From Listeria rocourtiae FSL F6-920 (GTDB lineage: Bacteria > Bacillota > Bacilli > Lactobacillales > Listeriaceae), in assembly GCF_000525975.1 (NCBI RefSeq), contig NZ_AODK01000019.1, forward strand, positions 29,912-89,796: a stretch of DNA of 59,885 nucleotides, read 5' to 3'. The translations under genes and the position numbers were made by a program. The notes below the pieces were generated by a model. It did not search any database and had not been told where the DNA came from. It was given only the letters and a program-made list of their open reading frames with translations. The first letter of the stretch is position 1; each line of letters opens with the position of its first letter. Of this stretch, positions 35,447 to 43,887 are shown in pieces.

Positions 35447-36994
35447 TTGGCAAAAACAAAAACAGCATTTGTCGCTAAAAACCTCCTGATTGGCAGCGGG
35501 ACACAAGTCATTTTCTTAATTCTAAGTTTCATCAACAGAACCATCTTCATCTACTTTCTAGGAAAAGAATATCTTGGCCTCGACGCCTTGTTCACCAACA
35601 TCTTGATGGTCCTATCTTTCGCAGAACTAGGCATCGGGAATGCCATCATTTTTAGTCTATACAAAAGTATGGTAGACAAAAACAAAGCACGAATCAAAGC
35701 TATCATGGCGCTTTATGCAAAAGCCTACCGGATCATTGGACTTACCGTTTTCATCGTCGGATTACTCATCATGCCATTTTTAAATTTATTTATCAAAAAT
35801 CCGCCGAATATTCCTGAAAACATCTACATCATTTATTTTCTATTCCTACTCAATACAGCGATTTCGTACATGTTTTCTTACAAAAAAGCAATCTTCTCCG
35901 CTGACCAAAAAGAATATATCATCAATGTGAGCCAGCAAATCTTCTTTTTCATCCAGTCCGCCGTGCAACTCACATACCTATATATCACTAGAGACTATAT
36001 TGGCTTCGTCCTTATCCAAGTCATCGGCACGTTTGGCCTCAACGTTTTCCTCGCAATCTATGCCAATAAGAAATACACCTATTTAAAAGGAAAAACGACC
36101 GAAAAACTCGAAAAAACAGAAGTCAAAACGATTTTTCAAAACGTCAAAGCACTCGCGATGTACAAGTTCGGCTCCATCATCATGAACGGAACAGACAGTA
36201 TCATTATCGCGGCTTTTCTAGGATTAAGCGTCGTCGGCATTTACTCCAACTATCTACTCATCATTGCTGCCGTCGTAACCGTTCTATCTCGAGCGTTAAA
36301 CTCCATTACAGGAAGCATCGGGCATCTCAACAACGCAGATGACGACAAGAAAAAAGAGCAGGTTTTCAAGCAATTATTCTTCATTGTCGCTTGGATTTAC
36401 TTCCTACTTTCGATTATCCTGTTCAACATCATCAACCCGTTTATCACACTATGGATTGGCGAAAGTTTCGTACTCGGAACAGGCACAGTACTCGCCATCG
36501 TCGCAAGCTTCTATATCAACGGCATGCAATTCCCAGGATATACGTATCGCACCACGATGGGACTGTTCCGCCAAGGTCGCTACGTGCCAATCGCAATGGC
36601 AGTTCTAAACATCATTCTATCCATCATCTTTGCCATCTACTTTGGCTTAACGGGTGTCATTGTCGCCACAATTATTTCAAGACTTGTTACAACAACAATC
36701 ATCGACCCATATCTCGTTTACCGCTTCGGTTTCAAAAAGAAAGTTGGTAGCTACTTCAAAATGTATCTCAGTTACGCAACGGTTACCGCTATCGCATTTG
36801 TAGCCTCTATACCGGTTATGAACTGGATCTACCAAGGCACATGGCTAACACTCATTCTAGGTGCTGCAACGCTTTTCATTACCTTAAATATCACCTATTT
36901 CGCGATTTTTTATCGAAAAGCTGAGTGTCAAGCGATTATCCGCCGTATTAAAAGCATCATGAAACGACCGAAAACAAGTATCACACCAGAATAA
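35447..36994 (+). CDS. Wzx-type flippase, EPS2
   Basis: This 515-aa polysaccharide flippase/oligosaccharide transporter has about 12-14 transmembrane segments. The N-terminus includes FINRTIFIYFLGKEYLGLDA, typical of the RfbX-like family in Gram-positive capsule loci. TTG 35447 is preferred because AGGAAG lies 10 bp upstream. GTG 35438 is in frame but sits almost on that ribosome binding site. The gene follows the second 61-bp element and may be expressed from an internal signal. It is intact, unlike the EPS1 flippase. Confidence 0.83.
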   Translation: MAKTKTAFVAKNLLIGSGTQVIFLILSFINRTIFIYFLGKEYLGLDALFTNILMVLSFAELGIGNAIIFSLYKSMVDKNKARIKAIMALYAKAYRIIGLTVFIVGLLIMPFLNLFIKNPPNIPENIYIIYFLFLLNTAISYMFSYKKAIFSADQKEYIINVSQQIFFFIQSAVQLTYLYITRDYIGFVLIQVIGTFGLNVFLAIYANKKYTYLKGKTTEKLEKTEVKTIFQNVKALAMYKFGSIIMNGTDSIIIAAFLGLSVVGIYSNYLLIIAAVVTVLSRALNSITGSIGHLNNADDDKKKEQVFKQLFFIVAWIYFLLSIILFNIINPFITLWIGESFVLGTGTVLAIVASFYINGMQFPGYTYRTTMGLFRQGRYVPIAMAVLNIILSIIFAIYFGLTGVIVATIISRLVTTTIIDPYLVYRFGFKKKVGSYFKMYLSYATVTAIAFVASIPVMNWIYQGTWLTLILGAATLFITLNITYFAIFYRKAECQAIIRRIKSIMKRPKTSITPE

Positions 36995-37016
36995 AAAAGA
37001 GAGGAAGAAACGCCAA

Positions 37017-38057
37017 ATGAAAAAAGTAATCATGATTGGCCCAGCATCTGTATCCAAAGGCGGAATCGCAACCGTCATCGCCAACTTCGAAAAGACATTT
37101 TCCAGCAACAAAGTCAAAATTCACTACATTGCAAGCTGGAAAGAAGGCAACCCATTATTCAAACTCTGGATGTTTGTAAAAGCCATCATGCAACTTTGCT
37201 ACTTGGCGATTACCCAGAAGATTGACATCGTGCACATCCACACCTCTCAAAAAGGCAGTCTCTATCGCAAAATGATTTTCATCAACATCGCCAAACTTTT
37301 TAGATGTAAAGTCATGCTACACATGCACGGCTCAAGGTTCGGTATTTTCTACGACAAGCAACCAAGATTTCTGCAAAAAACCATCGTGAACCATCTAGAC
37401 CGCTTAGATCATATCATCGTCCTTAGCGATGCATGGAAAGCTTACTACGAAAATTTGTGTGACACACCAGTTACCGTCATGGAAAATGCGGTTGAGGTCC
37501 CACTTAGCAACCCATATACGAACACTAGCAAAACGATTGTTACATTCGGAAACGTCAGCCAAGAAAAAGGCAGTTACGACCTCCTTCGCGCGATTCAATC
37601 ACTAGGCGCAGCGTACAAAGAATACGAATTCATTTTTTACGGCATTGGAGACATCCCGACAGCAGAAGCCGAAATTAAGCAAAACAACTTAACGAATGTC
37701 ACACTAGGCGGCTGGGTCGAAAGTAATCAAAAACAAAACATCTTAGAAAACGCGCTACTTCACATTTTACCGTCCTACCACGAAGCGCTCCCAATGGCTG
37801 TTCTTGAAACAATGGCTCACGGTATCCCGAATATCAGCACAAATGTCGGTGGTATCCCACAAATTATTGAAAACCAACGAAACGGACTTCTTATCGAACC
37901 AGGAGAGGTAACCGACTTAAAGCAAGCCATCGCAGACTTACTTGATAATGAAGCAACCCGCCAAGAAATGAGCGGCAAAGCTCACCAAGCCGTACAAGCG
38001 AAATTTTCCATAGACGCTTGTAACAGGAAATGGGAAGAGCTGTACGCCACGATTTAA
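37017..38057 (+). CDS. GT4 family glycosyltransferase, EPS2
   Basis: This 346-aa GT-B enzyme has the N-terminal loop GPASVSKGGIATVIANFE and a C-terminal donor site with SYHEALPMAVLETMAHGIPN and NVGGIPQIIEN. It would add a hexose or related sugar to the EPS2 repeat. GAGGAAG lies before ATG 37017. It sits between flippase and polymerase genes. Only one GT4 plus the GT26 enzyme and the priming enzyme are present, suggesting a short repeat of about three sugars. Confidence 0.86.
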   Translation: MKKVIMIGPASVSKGGIATVIANFEKTFSSNKVKIHYIASWKEGNPLFKLWMFVKAIMQLCYLAITQKIDIVHIHTSQKGSLYRKMIFINIAKLFRCKVMLHMHGSRFGIFYDKQPRFLQKTIVNHLDRLDHIIVLSDAWKAYYENLCDTPVTVMENAVEVPLSNPYTNTSKTIVTFGNVSQEKGSYDLLRAIQSLGAAYKEYEFIFYGIGDIPTAEAEIKQNNLTNVTLGGWVESNQKQNILENALLHILPSYHEALPMAVLETMAHGIPNISTNVGGIPQIIENQRNGLLIEPGEVTDLKQAIADLLDNEATRQEMSGKAHQAVQAKFSIDACNRKWEELYATI

Positions 38058-38081
38058 AATAAACGAATTGGAGTGTGACGC

Positions 38082-39383
38082 ATGATAGCTTTTTTAATAG
38101 CCTTTTTACTATCTTTATTCGCTAGCCTTATTCAGCAGCTCATCCCACAGGTGGATGCTATAGATAAGATTATCGCTGTTGTTTTCGCGGTCAGCGCGAT
38201 TGCTAAAATAGCCTATTTAGAGACTAAGCAACGTTTCACACTCCGTCCAAGTGACATCGGTTTGCTGGCAATTAGCATCATCTTCATCATCTACTGCTTC
38301 ATTCCAAACATGTTCCACCAACCGAGCAACACGATGTTTCTCCAAATTTACTCGATGTTCTCCATTCTAAAATTCGTCATCGTTTTTTGGAGCGGCCTGT
38401 TCTTATTCAGGAATACAAAATTCAAAACAAGCACGCTATTTTTCCGCAGAATGTCCACTACATTAACAACTATTTTCCTAATCATTGGTGTGCTCAACAT
38501 TCCGCTTCACTTTCTAGAACCATTTGACGTCCGCTTCGGTATCGAAACCGTATCTTTTGGCTTTCGACATCCAGCTCAATTCGCAGCAACGATTATCGTC
38601 ATCACAATCGTTCATATTTTCATTACATGGTCTGAAAAAGGAAAAATGCCATACTACATCATCTTTGCAAATTTCATCCTCGTTTTTCTAGCAGGAAGAA
38701 CGACATCTATTGGTTTCTACCTTTGTTTGATTTTACTCATTCTCATCTTCCCGTACATCAAGCGAATTCCAATCTACATCTATGCAATTGTTGGAGCTGT
38801 CTTCTACTGGTTGGGAAGTGACCGAATCAGCAATCAATTTCTAGGAACAGACGGGGAAGCGCGTGGTGTTTTGCTAGATACAAGTTTAACGATAGCCAGC
38901 GAGCACGCTCCATTTGGCGCAGGGCTTGGTATGTTCGGCTCAAATGCATCCCGCTTAAACTACTCACCGCTTTACGAACAATATGGCATTTCCCGCGTAT
39001 GGGGGCTTACACAAGAAAATCCAAACTTTGTTACCGACTCCTACTGGGCGATGATTATTGGCGAACTCGGCTATCTAGGCATGTTTTTCATCATCGTTAT
39101 CATCGGTTATATACTCTGGTTGTTGTATAAAGAAATTGTCGGTAGCACGTACCAAATCAAATTCCTCATTTTCCTACCAATCGTCTATGCGCTAATGACA
39201 AGTCCAATCGATACCGTTTTAGTATCTAATACAAGTATCTTCCTTGTACTCGCAACAATCTACATGGTCGCATTAAATAACGAATACCGCAGTCAAAAAA
39301 TAAAAAATCAGGAGGCAAAAACAATGAAAAAAAACAATTTTAGTTACAGGTGGCGCAGGTTTTATCGGATCACATCTTTGTGA
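38082..39383 (+). CDS. Wzy-type polymerase, EPS2 (3' end uncertain)
   Basis: This polytopic membrane protein has about ten hydrophobic segments and a periplasm-side loop around residues 260-310 (APFGAGLGMFGSNASR), in the style of Wzy/O-antigen polymerases. As read it runs to 39383, overlapping the next gene by 60 bp in the same frame as that gene's ATG. Removing one A from the A6 run at about 39296-39301 would give a stop at about 39302, just before the GGAGG that serves the epimerase. The true length is therefore probably about 407 aa. GGAGTGTGACGC precedes the ATG. Confidence 0.78.
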   Translation: MIAFLIAFLLSLFASLIQQLIPQVDAIDKIIAVVFAVSAIAKIAYLETKQRFTLRPSDIGLLAISIIFIIYCFIPNMFHQPSNTMFLQIYSMFSILKFVIVFWSGLFLFRNTKFKTSTLFFRRMSTTLTTIFLIIGVLNIPLHFLEPFDVRFGIETVSFGFRHPAQFAATIIVITIVHIFITWSEKGKMPYYIIFANFILVFLAGRTTSIGFYLCLILLILIFPYIKRIPIYIYAIVGAVFYWLGSDRISNQFLGTDGEARGVLLDTSLTIASEHAPFGAGLGMFGSNASRLNYSPLYEQYGISRVWGLTQENPNFVTDSYWAMIIGELGYLGMFFIIVIIGYILWLLYKEIVGSTYQIKFLIFLPIVYALMTSPIDTVLVSNTSIFLVLATIYMVALNNEYRSQKIKNQEAKTMKKNNFSYRWRRFYRITSL

Positions 39384-40284
39384 AATGTATATTGCAGAAG
39401 GCTATAACGTTGTCTGTGTCGATAACTTAGTATCGGGCAATTTGAACAACCTATCTGAGATTATCAAACATCCAGCATTCACATTCGTCCAAGGCGATAT
39501 CCGCGATCGCGAGCTAATGATGCAAATTTTCCAAGCATATAAGCCAAACGAAATCAATCATCACGCAGCCCAAAAATCCGTTGCATATTCTGTCGAAAAC
39601 CCAAGCTACGATTTAGACATCAACCTTGTTGGCCTGATGACAATTCTAGACTGTGTGAAAGCCCATCCGATTGAGAATTTTATTTATGTATCATCAGGTG
39701 GCGCGCTTAGCAAGAAAATCGAAGGCAATGAGAAATCGTCTGAGACAGATACGCCGCAACTAATTTCCCCGTACGCATTAACAAAGTTTACAGGTGAAAA
39801 ATATATCGAAATGTATGCCGCACAATATGGCTATGACTTCACGGTTGTACGCTATGCCAATATTTACGGTCCAAGGCAAGTTCCAGACGGAGAATGTGGC
39901 GTTATCCCGATTTTTCTAAACAACATTTTAGCGGAAAAACCATCTGTATTGATGACATACCCAGACATGCCAAATGGCTGTACACGCGATTATGTTTATG
40001 TAGGCGATGTTGTTGAAATTAATAAACTAGCTAGCCAAAAACCAGCGAATACGGTGGTAAATGTCGGTACCGGGGAAGAAATCGCGATTTTAGATATTTA
40101 TAAAGAAATTCTCACCGTTTTTGAAAAAGATGTGGCGATTTTTATTGAAGCACCGCGAGCTGGTGATGTGAGACGATCTGTTTTGGATGCACAGCGCGCC
40201 GAAGATTTGCTCGGCTGGAAGAGTAAAGTTACGTTACATGAAGGCTTGACGAAACTGCGAGCGCATTTAGAAGTGAGGAAATAG
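39324..40284 (+). CDS. NAD-dependent epimerase/dehydratase, EPS2 (frameshifted start)
   Basis: This extended SDR is 319 aa after correction. Removing one A from A8 (39327-39334) gives MKKTILVTGGAGFIGSH with the NAD motif intact. The serine region is YVSSGGALS, and the active-site pair is in SPYALTKFTGE (YxxxK). RDYVYVGDVVE matches the GalE-like substrate region. It probably makes a UDP-sugar for EPS2. The start follows GGAGG at 39311. Without the correction the N-terminal Rossmann strand is lost, which would inactivate the enzyme. Confidence 0.83.
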
Positions 40285-40293
40285 GAGGGCATC

Positions 40294-40521
40294 ATGGAAA
40301 ATAAGGAATTAATAGAAATGCTAGATGAATATTTCTTGTCAACTAAAGAAGCGATCGAATACCTTGATATATCCCGCCAATGCTTCTTTTCCCTAGTGTC
40401 CCGGGGAAAAATAAGCAAAATTAAAAAAGGTTCTGTTGTGCTATATTATCGACATGAGATTGAGAATCGAAAGATAGACGCAGAATGGTTGAGGAAGAAG
40501 TATAATTATATAGCTGAATAG
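40294..40521 (+). CDS. Small HTH protein (excisionase/MerR-like), EPS2 copy
   Basis: This 75-aa paralogue of the protein at 12026 has STKEAIEYLDISRQCFFSLV, a basic wing, and VVLYYRHEI. The overall plan is identical: acidic N-terminus, single HTH, short C-terminal tail. It follows the epimerase by 10 bp with its own AGGAGG, so it is the last EPS2 gene. An excisionase role seems unlikely because no integrase or attachment site is visible and the paralogue keeps the same genetic neighbour type. Confidence 0.65.
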   Translation: MENKELIEMLDEYFLSTKEAIEYLDISRQCFFSLVSRGKISKIKKGSVVLYYRHEIENRKIDAEWLRKKYNYIAE

Positions 40522-40530
40522 AGAAGCTGG

Positions 40531-40567
40531 AACCTCGGAATCTACATGTTGGATTTGGAGGTTTTTT
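40531..40567 (+). terminator. Terminator of EPS2
   Basis: AACCTC (40531-40536) pairs with GAGGTT (40558-40563), with an inner GAATC/GGATTT pairing, followed by T residues. It separates EPS2 from the AT-rich module downstream. Confidence 0.7.
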
Positions 40568-40620
40568 GCATCAACATATTTTAGAACTAAATATAATAGT
40601 TATTATATCTCAAATAATGT

Positions 40621-40648
40621 TTGAAAATGTTTTATTATGTAGTAGAAT
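40621..40648 (+). promoter_or_regulatory. Promoter of the ATPase-methylase module
   Basis: TTGAAA (40621-40626) and TAGAAT (40643-40648) are 16 bp apart. The start codon of the ATPase gene follows about 30 bp downstream of the -10 box, behind GAGGAGAGG. Confidence 0.5.
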
Positions 40649-40681
40649 AGAGATATATTTAGATAGTGAGGAGAGGTCAAC

Positions 40682-42369
40682 TTGAAGAAAAGGGCAACAA
40701 AATTAAAAGATATACATATCAAAAAAATTTAGAGGGCTTGAAGATGTTAAAATAGAATTTGGAGATAGGATAACTTTAATATGTGGTAAAAATGGAACAT
40801 CTAAATCTACAATATTAGGTATTGTTGCTCAAATATTTAGCTTTACAACAGATTATTCTGGTTCTGAACCGAAAAAAAATGAGCTAAATAAATATAAAAC
40901 ATTATTAGGAAAATCGTATTCATCTAAATTCTCGGAACATTTCAGATTTTCTGAGCGATTTGATGTTGCTGGCTCTATGGATGTTGTGATAACTTTATTT
41001 GATGGTATAGAAGAAACTGAAAAAAATGAATTACAGTTAAAATTATATGCTTCACAGGATAGGAGTAAGGGCAGGCCAGTTTTGAGAGGGAATAATGACA
41101 GGAACGTAACACATCCGGTTATATTTTTGAGTGTAGGACGTTTAATACCTATAAGTCAAAGAAGAAAATATACTAGCTCTGAAGATAGGTATATCAAAAA
41201 TAACGAACGTGTAATTTTAGGTTATACTAATAAAATCTTATTGCAAAATAGTACGAAATTAACCTCGACTACCGGAGATGTTGAATCACTTGTAGGGCAT
41301 AATGATAATTATGATCATGAGTCGATATCTGTTGGGGAGGACAATGTTGGACAAATTGTAAGAGCACTGTTATCCTTTGCTAAGTTGAAGGATGAATTTT
41401 TGAACTATGCTGGTGGTATTCTATTAATTGATGAGGCTGATGCTGGATTATTTCCGGCTGCTCAGATTGAGTTTTTTAAATTATTAAGAAAAGTGAGTAA
41501 GGAATTGGATCTACAAGTAATTATGACAAGTCATTCGCCTACACTTATAAAGGAAATTTATGATCAGAAAGATAGGAAAAACTATAAAAATATTTATTTG
41601 ACGAACTCCTTTGGCTCAATTGAGGTAAAAGATGATTACACTTGGCCGGATATAGATGCAGATATTCATGTTAGAACAAAGCCGGTAGGGGAGGATATAA
41701 AGTTACCAACGATAAATGTTTATTTTGAAGATAATGAGGCTTACCAATTTTTCACGGCTATTCTTAGAACAAAAAAAGTAAGTAAAGTTATTAATAAATC
41801 TAGGACGACCTTAGGATGTGGGCAATTGCTGACCTTAAAGAGGGAGAGGATACCAGAGTTTTCAACTAAAAGCATTATTATATTAGATGGTGATGCAAAG
41901 ATAGAAAAAAAGTAATAAAAACTTTCTTAACCTGCCTAGTTATTTGCCACCAGATCAATTATTGTTTGAAATATTGTATAATCTAGATGATAGTGATTCC
42001 TATTGGCGTGAGAATATCTACAGGTTTAATAAATCGGTATTCTATAAAATTGTTAAAGAGACTATAACTGGTATTGATATAGAGCGTTTGTCAACAAACA
42101 CTCTACAAGAATTGATAGACGAGTATAGAGCTAAAAATAAAGGTAAAAATGGAGATAAAATTAGAGAACAGTTTAAAAATTTCTATAAACATGAAGTCAT
42201 ACAAAATTGTATACTAGGACCAATTAAGTGGAATCCATTTGTTATTTGGAGGGAGGCGAATAGCATAGCAACAACTAATTTTGAACAAGAATTTATAAAA
42301 ACTTTGAAATATGTCTTGAATCGCGGTTATAATGTAGATATGTCAACATTAAATGATTACTTTGATTAG
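40682..42369 (+). CDS. AAA/SMC-like ATPase with OLD/TOPRIM-like C-terminus, probable defence protein (two frameshifts)
   Basis: After removing one A from A7 at 40721-40727 and from A7 at 41905-41911, this reads as one 561-aa protein from TTG 40682. The N-terminus has a Walker A variant GKNGTSKST (serine replacing the usual glycine). Walker B and the following histidine switch are LLIDEADAGLFPAAQ and VIMTSHSPTLI. The C-terminal part looks TOPRIM-like: VYFEDNEAYQFF supplies the glutamate and IIILDGDA the DxD pair. This plan is shared by OLD, GajA and fused PARIS-type nucleases. It is AT-rich compared with its neighbours, which suggests transfer, and probably lies in an operon with the methylase. 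Anti-phage function is inference. Confidence 0.72.
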
Positions 42370-42395
42370 TAGTCATAGCTAAGGAGGTAGTCTAG

Positions 42396-43275
42396 ATGGC
42401 AGTTACAAAGTCACCGTTAAGGTATCCAGGCGGGAAAACACAACTATCAAATTTTGTTAGTAATTTAATAGAGATTAATAAGATAGAAGAATGCATTTAT
42501 ATTGAACCGTTTTCAGGGGGCGCTGGTGTTGCGATTGAGCTACTTCTTACAGGTAAAGTGGAGAGTATTGTATTAAATGACTATGATAAAGCAATACATT
42601 CAATATGGTATAGTATTTTAAATCATACGTCCGAATTGATTAATTTGATACGTACTACACCAATAACAATTGGTTCTTGGTATGAGCAAAAAATGATACA
42701 TGAGAATACAAAGCAGTTTCAAAATAGTCTAGAGAATGGCTTTTCAACTTTATTTTTGAATAGGACAAATAGAAGTGGGATAATCAATGCAGGTCCAATT
42801 GGTGGTTATGATCAAAAGGGTAACTATAAGATAGATTGTAGATTTAATAAAAAAGCTATCATAAAAAAAAATAGAAGATATAGCAAGTAGGAAAAATCAA
42901 ATATATTTATACAGAAAAGATACAGTGGAATTAATAAATATAATTAAGGAAGATTATGATTGCAACAATTCTTTCATATTTTTTGATCCCCCCTATTATG
43001 TTCAAGGGAATAAACTATATACCAATTTCTATAAAGATAGCAACCATAAGTCTTTAGGACAAGGAATAGCCACGTTAAATGATTATTATTGGATAACTAC
43101 CTATGACTATGCTCCACAGATTTATGAAATTTATACTCAGTGGGAGGGGATACAAAGTTTTGAATATAAGCTACAGTATTCAGCTCAAACCAAAAGAAGA
43201 GCGGCAGAGTACTTATTTGCAAGTGAAAAAACGATAATAGATTCACATGATCGCGTAAAATTACTGCAAATATGA
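42396..43275 (+). CDS. D12-class DNA adenine-N6 methyltransferase (frameshifted)
   Basis: This 292-aa Dam-like enzyme (corrected by removing one A from A9 at 42863-42871) methylates adenine in DNA using S-adenosylmethionine. The N-terminus has SPLRYPGGKTQL, the AdoMet loop is EPFSGGAGVAIELL, and the catalytic motif is FFDPPYYVQ. The recognition site cannot be read from the sequence. AAGGAGG lies before the ATG. Its position 26 bp after the ATPase-TOPRIM gene suggests it marks host DNA or modifies the target of that nuclease. No retron reverse transcriptase or restriction endonuclease gene is adjacent. Confidence 0.87.
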
Positions 43276-43300
43276 ATAATTTTTTAATTGGAGGGATACA

Positions 43301-43624
43301 ATGGCAGAGGAATCGCTAGACGTAGTTCTTGAGATACTTTCGGAGTATGAAGTGCTGACGGAAAAGTTATTTAGTCAGCTGGACGTTCATGAATTAGTAT
43401 TAGATGAGTTTATACAGCTTAGACGCGAGAAGCTATTTAACAGATTAGAAGATATAGGACTGAGGGACAGATATCCATCTGAAAGAATAGAGTTGACTGA
43501 GGATGTAGCAATAAAGTTTGAGGCACTAAAACAAATTTTAGCGATAAAAACTAATGCTGGAATGTTTGATGTGCTACTTGAAGAGGCTGAATCGCTATTA
43601 CAAAAGAATGAGAAAGGGAATTAA
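43301..43624 (+). CDS. 107-aa protein, third gene of the probable defence module
   Basis: I do not recognise this protein. It is predicted to be mostly helical and acidic, with VVLEILSEYEVLTEKLF near the N-terminus and a C-terminal LEEAESLLQKNE helix. No signal peptide, membrane segment or cysteine motif is visible. TTGGAGGG lies 6 bp upstream of the ATG, and the gene starts 26 bp after the methylase, so it is probably cotranscribed. It may be a structural partner, inhibitor or specificity factor. No function is claimed. Confidence 0.55.
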   Translation: MAEESLDVVLEILSEYEVLTEKLFSQLDVHELVLDEFIQLRREKLFNRLEDIGLRDRYPSERIELTEDVAIKFEALKQILAIKTNAGMFDVLLEEAESLLQKNEKGN

Positions 43625-43887
43625 CTGTGTAATGGAGTCAAAGGTGTTTTACGTTATACAGCTTTTCTCGAAAATAAGCCACTAGCCTCTTCACTATGTA
43701 CTCATTCTTATCTAGCAAAACAAGATTGTTGATTTAATCACATTCCTCTCTTGACAAGCTTTTTTTGAAAGTTCGTTCGAATAGCCTATTTTCTGGTTTG
43801 CATCGGTCTCCATTAGAAAAAAACATTATATTGTGTCATAATATAAATGCAGATACAATATATAGTGTTCGAAAGGAAGCGAAGAAA
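43625..43887 (+). promoter_or_regulatory. nrdDG promoter with two NrdR boxes
   Basis: NrdR-box 1 (43821-43836, AAACATTATATTGTGT, 14 of 16 to ACACWATATATWGTGT) and box 2 (43853-43868, ATACAATATATAGTGT, 15 of 16) start 32 bp apart, three helical turns. The core promoter is TTGTGT (43831-43836), 17 bp, TACAAT (43854-43859), so the boxes cover the -35 and -10. The upstream part of the gap (43625-43800) shows nothing else I can assign. Confidence 0.82.

Noticed and set aside
42396-43275. Methylase as part of a retron or type II restriction system
   Set aside because: No reverse transcriptase, msr/msd-like region or restriction endonuclease gene was found around it.
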